Below, piece by piece: positions 59,501 through 64,000 of a stretch of DNA of 64,000 bases (position 1 is the first letter of the stretch; each line of letters opens with the position of its first letter). The translations under genes and the position numbers were made by a program. The stretch is taken from assembly GCA_032209605.1 (NCBI GenBank), contig JASFXZ010000018.1, forward strand, positions 3,537,904 through 3,601,903, in the 5' to 3' direction. Source of the DNA: Mactromeris polynyma. Taxonomy: Eukaryota; Mollusca; Bivalvia; Venerida; Mactridae. The notes beneath the pieces are model-generated. The model ran no database searches and was not told the origin of the DNA. It worked only from the letters and a program-made list of their open reading frames with translations.

Positions 59501-61818
59501 GTCTTATGCTGGGCTTTTAACGTATGTACAAATGTATAAGAATATGAGAAGGCCAAAGTCTGCAACAGGATTTTTGTCCAGCAGTTTTGAACACACAAAT
59601 GATTTTGCCCAAGCCTTAGTCATCCAGATGTGAATTCCGAGTCTGATATTGCCAAGAGGAAATGGAAGTTACAAGGCTGGACTGTACACAGGTACAACAA
59701 AACTTACCTCTATAGGTGATCGTGACTCTCTCATGGTCATGGAACGAGACATTACATTACTTGATGACACTTGAGCAGGTTTTGTTCTTTTCACAATGAT
59801 GTAGACAATGAAATAGTTTATTCCAAGGAAGACGAAGAGTAATAAGATAGCCAGTATTAACCTGCCTAAAATAACAAAAAATATACACATTCTTACAATT
59901 GGTATACACTATAACATTTGACTGTACCTCAGTAGTCAAGCATTGGTTTTGAAGCAGGAGCTTGCATGGTCTATCCCTTCATTTGTAAAGCATGATTCAT
60001 TACCAAATATATTTGTCAGAAAGGTATAGCTTGTATTAAACAACTCTCTCAAGATGTGAAGATTGATACATATTACATTATGACTTAAGGGTGTTACAGT
60101 ATGTGGGTACAACTGTTTATCATGGTATAATCCATTCCTGTCTGTGGTGCTATATGGTATACAAATACATGATGAAATTTAACATGGCGTCTCAATATAC
60201 TGGAGTTTTAAGATCTATAATCTTGACTTATTTACATCTATTCATACTATAATTCAGTAAATACAAATGCATTACTTTGCATTCCACTTACCTACAGCTT
60301 GTTGTTGCTAAACCAGATATCAAAATATTCATTAATACATATAATTTATGACATGGAGCATTTAAAGTTAACAAAATTTTATATTGTCTAACTAAATAAA
60401 CAAGTATCACAATAAGTATCGATCATGACGGCTGTGTCGTGATACATATCATACCATAAGGCGAGTGTATTGCTACACCCCGAGTTATTACTGTACTAAA
60501 CATACCAGTGATACTCTCAAGCAAAAACAACTCTTGAAACTTTACTTGACTTACCTTTGTCAAATGTATTGGCATGTACAATATCTAGGGTACTTTTATG
60601 TTCAGTAACTGTCTGATTAACTTCAAGTGTTTTTGACGAAAGATCCTGAGCTTGTTTTCGTATTTCTTCACCAATTTCTCGTCTCATAGCCTCCATACTA
60701 CCTTCCAATTTCTTTTGTGCATTATCCAGTTTTTCGTCAACAACACTCACTTGCATCTGTATTTTCATAACAGCTTTGTCAATCTCATCTTTTACTCTTT
60801 CTATGCGGTCTTCAACGTCTGCAGCAAAAAGTGAAAGTGCAGCTTCAAGATTGTTCACTTTGTCATCCAAAGTCTTTTGTACTTCTTGTAACTGCTTCTC
60901 TGACTTCAACAAATTATTATTTATATCATCTTTGAGAGTTTTAACTTCACTGTCAATTTTATACCCAAACTTGGAAACCTCTGAATCCAGTCTGTGGGTT
61001 AACTTGCTAATTTCTGTATCATGTGCTTGAATTTTTTCTGTCATGTCCTTGTCAATTTTTTCAAGGCTATTTTTCAGATCTAAATCTTTATCATCCATCT
61101 GCTGCATGAGCTTATTATATTGACTATCAACAGTTTGTCCCATTTGCGTTTGTACCTCTTTAAGTTTATCCTGTAGACCGGTTATTTCAGAGTGAAAACT
61201 ACCCTCTAATTGTTGGTTTTTATTATCAACATGTCGCTGTAACTTGTTTGTTTTCTCAGTCATATTATTCTGTACATTCTCAATCTCATTATCAAACTTT
61301 TTGTCTAGGTTACCGATTTCTCCCCGCAATGATTTAGACAACTGGTTGAGGCTAGTACTCTGATTTTGAAAATCAGATTTTCTTTCACTATCAACTTGGT
61401 CAATAGTGTCTCTTACTGCAGATACTGCCTGATCCAGTTTTGTCATTGTATCATTAACAGTTTGTGAAATCCTTTCAAAATCAGACTTATGATGAACATG
61501 TTCCGAAGAAATATTTTTTATTATGTCATCGATTCTATGTATGTCATCAATACTACTGTTGATTGAACGTTGGCAAATATTTAATTGATTTTCAATCTCT
61601 GTCACATTTTCCTTCACTGCTTTAAGTTTGCCATCCACAAGATTGACATGATCAGTCACATGATCATACAGACACTCTGTACGCATGGTATTAGGCATGT
61701 AATGGTGACATTTATTGTACCCACGAAGTTGACAAACATTTGATTTACTGTGGCTCTCAACTGCAATTATTTGGTAGGTAATACACAAACATAACATTGC
61801 TGATACTGTAGCCATCAT
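56543..61818 (-). CDS. Gene D: type I membrane protein with extracellular coiled coil and unassigned cytoplasmic domain (643 aa)
   Basis: Exons: 61,818-60,555; 59,865-59,708; 59,335-59,109; 58,063-57,984; 56,745-56,543. The phases join (1, 0, 2, 1) to 1,932 nt and a TAA stop. Start: ATGATG directly after an acceptor CAG, so the 5' UTR begins in an upstream exon. Residues 1-20 are a signal peptide; a short Cys segment follows (VCQLRGYNKCHH, then MRTEC). Residues about 55-420 form a long coiled coil with several N-glycosylation sequons. The transmembrane segment is about 424-446 (LILAILLLFVFLGINYFIVY), followed by KRT. The cytoplasmic part (475-643) has alternating strand-like segments: TISIISFSD, KLCFMFVEF, HVIIEVPG, CLVIIYVKD, RFISIYDNF. 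I cannot name this domain; the pattern suggests a compact alpha/beta fold. The donor of exon 3 is GTTGGT. AATAAA overlaps the stop codon. Confidence 0.85.
57766..57910. mobile_element. MITE of Tc1/mariner type, 145 bp, in a gene D intron
   Basis: Left end cagtaaaacctcaataataa then gacc; right end ggtcgtattattgaggtttg then actg. These are inverted repeats of about 25 bp. Flanked by TA on both sides (57,764-57,765 and 57,911-57,912). Noncoding. Confidence 0.75.
58064..59108. other. Gene D intron 3
   Basis: Contains a stop-terminated minus-strand frame of 71 aa at 58,561-58,776 that does not splice in phase with exon 3 (see rejected items), and a caggggcgtag sequence near 58,133 that may begin a decayed hAT-type element. 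No other feature. Confidence 0.4.
59866..60554. other. Gene D intron 1, nothing recognised
   Basis: AT-rich intron between the coiled-coil exon and the transmembrane exon. Confidence 0.45.
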
Positions 61819-62629
61819 CTGGAAATATAGCAATATTAAAGTTAAACATATAAATAAAAGTCAGCTCAATGATCTAAAAGTAAGAGTTGCGTCCCTTGAT
61901 TATACAATACTGGTCAGCTTATTTACCGTATATAGTGAGTTGACCGGGTTGCTTCTTTTGAACACTTCCTTGTAATATATAACGCGTAACTGCATATTCT
62001 CTGTTCATAATTATCATTTCATTATAGACAAATCATTGTTATGCTATAAACGGAAAAAACGCATGTAATAACGGAAAGTACGGCTCAGTTTGACTTTAAG
62101 AGCTACCGCCAAAATGTACTTTCATTTTCACCTTACATCTAATACCTAAAAGTTCCGAAAATATAGTGTAATTTTATCCGTGGCAGTACAAACCATAGCA
62201 TATATGAACAAAAAAAACACGATGTTACATTCTATCAAATATTCAACCAACAGCAAAAACCTCGAAGACGAACGAATCTTGTTAGACAGATCTAGATTCT
62301 ACAGGTCTATATAATATCACGGACCTATATATTCGGGGGTTTCATAGTGTAGATTTTTACGGGGTGTGAATTCAATCAAATTTTAAATTATAGAAAAGAA
62401 ATCCAAGTTATAGGCCACAGGGGTAATAACAGATTCAATAAACTGACAGGTCCATGGACAGAAATTTACACAATCGTTGAATTCGTACCGTACGTATGTT
62501 TTCGTTGAAAATATCTAAGCTCTGTAAAACGATATCCTTATTTCAAACAGTTAGATAAATACTATGAAATGACTTACGAATGCAAATTCAAACATGTTTA
62601 CAAATCAAAAGAACCAAACATTCACTTAC

Positions 62630-62730
62630 CGCTGATTACGTTATCTACTTTCGGTTTCAAATCGGCCACGTGTGCAAACTGAGCTATTTCTAGCAAGACC
62701 GGCGCACGTTATTAATACACACTCATGAAA
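62630..62730 (-). promoter_or_regulatory. Probable noncoding first exon and promoter of gene D
   Basis: On the minus strand a strong donor (aatcagcg|gtaagtg) ends an exon at 62,630. The coding exon at 61,818 opens with an acceptor immediately before the ATG, so such an upstream exon is required. A palindromic CACGTG (62,667-62,672) lies in or just before it. The 5' limit is not defined; 62,730 is a guess. Confidence 0.4.
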
Positions 62731-62929
62731 TGCACAATGTTTATAAGTTAGGTATGTTCATAATGTCTATAATCCATAGATCTACAGTTGACTATTCATT
62801 GATATAATCAGTATAGTATCAGTACAGAATAAACTTTTGTTGCATGTATACATGTAGGGCCTATAGCAGTGTTTATAGATCTAGATCAACTTCATTACAA
62901 CTCTATCAATGAGCCCGATAATATATGTT
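62731..62929. other. Upstream of gene D, no recognised feature
   Basis: AT-rich, with no supported element. Confidence 0.35.
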
Positions 62930-63062
62930 AATAAATAAGTGATTTGATATTGGCCCTGTTATTTGTCCGAGGGCAGTCGTATTGGCACGAGGCTGAAGGC
63001 CGAGGGCCAATACGACTGTCCCGAGGACAAATAACAGGGCCAATGTCAAATCACTTATTTAT
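62930..63062. repeat. Fold-back element with 57-bp arms
   Basis: Left arm 62,930-62,986 (aataaataagtgatttgata, then ttggccctgttatttgtcc) and right arm 63,006-63,062 are near-perfect reverse complements. They are separated by about 19 bp that are themselves partly self-complementary (cgaggctgaaggccgag). A transcript would form a long hairpin. Probably a MITE-like fold-back; no target duplication identified. Confidence 0.8.
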
Positions 63063-63261
63063 TGACAATTTTATTAAATAACTTCATGTACTTATAATTT
63101 TTTTCTGTATACGCTAAAACTATGAATTAGTTCCGTGCTAAAAACTGTCGACGAACGTTTAAATACTGACTTTAAAATAAAATGGCTGCCGTTTCCGAAT
63201 TTCCAGCTGCGAATCTATATCATTTTTTGGCCCTGTTTAATTAGCCAATCAAATTCTTTAA

Positions 63262-63340
63262 AATGCGGGCCAATATCAATATCAGTTAGCGGCCCCGGGC
63301 CGAAAAGTGATATAGATATTGGCACTGTTATAGAGGAGGC
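63262..63340. repeat. Second, degenerate hairpin related to the fold-back
   Basis: gggccaatatcaatatcagt then agcggccc is matched by the inverse of gggccgaaaagtgatatag then atattggcac. The phrase gtgatatagatattggcact also resembles the arm gtgatttgatattggccctg of the neighbouring fold-back. The plus-strand ORF at 63,135-63,383 lies across it and is ignored. Confidence 0.55.
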
Positions 63341-64000
63341 CTTTGTATTATTGGACGAGGCAAATGCTGTGTTTAAGGGCTAATAATTAATAGTTATTTA
63401 ATAATGGTGGTTATATGCGTTCCCTGACCGCTAGCCTCTTAACAAATTCACATCCGTCGGGCCCTTCCTATGTCATAGTCATCTTGAAGGTAGATAGTCT
63501 TATTTTTTATTAAAATATACTTAAAACACACGGGTCCGATGCAGGTATTCCTATGCTGGCACTAACTCGGGATAGAAAATACCCGAGTATTGGACACTTG
63601 TCTTTGTGGTTATTGTTAAACATGTAAGAAAAGTGACAATGCAGTATTGTAAAGTACATCTGTATGAAGTAAGTTACCACCAATTTATCATATTTATCAC
63701 TAAGGTTAAACAAATAAGAATACGTACCTTTAACCAATAAATGTATCAAACAAAAAGCGCTTCTTGTTCCTTTATACATATACATGTAGTTTTTCGATTA
63801 TACTTCATTATAACAAATTATTAATGCCGACTTTTTTATTTTGATAAGATATCACTAAAATTGAAAAGAAATACATTATTTAACATTGCAGAAAAATTGT
63901 GCAGTTTAGTACAGCAATGATGACCATTGGTAAACATTGAATAGCGATCTATGTGAATACAGATCCAGCACTGAGAACGGATTCGACTTATATTGTAAAA
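63341..64000. other. Right end of window, no recognised feature
   Basis: AT-rich, no supported gene or repeat. Confidence 0.4.

Noticed and set aside
60652..61030. Plus-strand ORFs opposite gene D
   Set aside because: Antisense shadows of the coiled-coil exon.
63135..63383. 82-aa plus-strand ORF
   Set aside because: Runs across the degenerate hairpin near 63,262-63,340 and has no protein resemblance.

Overview
The window looks like nuclear DNA of an invertebrate animal, most likely a bivalve mollusc. It is AT-rich, with small exons in long introns (GT..AG on the minus strand), many tRNA-derived SINEs, MITEs, LINE and Tc1/mariner relics, minisatellites, and frequent acatgta-type words. The species cannot be named from the sequence. 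Four genes can be assembled from splice sites, reading phase and internal homology. All four lie on the minus strand.

Positions 1-44,516 hold a head-to-tail array of three paralogs, called A, B and C here. A has its first two exons at 1,798-524 and runs off the left edge. B is complete at 25,964-12,359 (19 exons, 843 aa). C is complete at 44,516-30,653 (11 exons, 473 aa). Each begins with a signal-peptide exon. B and C then carry about 320-aa beta-rich modules that resemble the region after the VWA domain in VWA7 and hemicentin-type proteins, but no VWA domain is present. The modules are followed by Thr/Ser-rich linker exons and a strongly conserved 63-aa tail exon. C has one module; B has two, made by duplication of an eight-exon cassette. 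The C intron before the last linker exon holds a 4.5-kb array of a 51-bp satellite that the matching 398-bp intron of B lacks.

Positions 44,520-56,540 hold mostly repeats: SINEs, three MITEs with clear terminal inverted repeats, a degenerate hAT-like stretch, and 35-, 40- and 44-bp tandem arrays. One plus-strand exon at 50,305-50,589 encodes a small secreted six-cysteine peptide. A degraded fragment of an expanded mollusc gene family lies at 44,967-45,248.

Positions 56,543-62,700 hold a five-coding-exon gene, D, for a 643-aa type I membrane protein: signal peptide, about 370 residues of extracellular coiled coil, one transmembrane segment, and a cytoplasmic alpha/beta-like domain that I cannot assign. 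A noncoding first exon probably ends at 62,630. The right end carries fold-back repeats.

The VWA7-like array encodes predicted secreted proteins and gene D a receptor-like protein. Nothing in the sequence links them in one pathway. The points of most interest are the VWA-less modular array, its intronic satellite, and the unassigned cytoplasmic domain of gene D.
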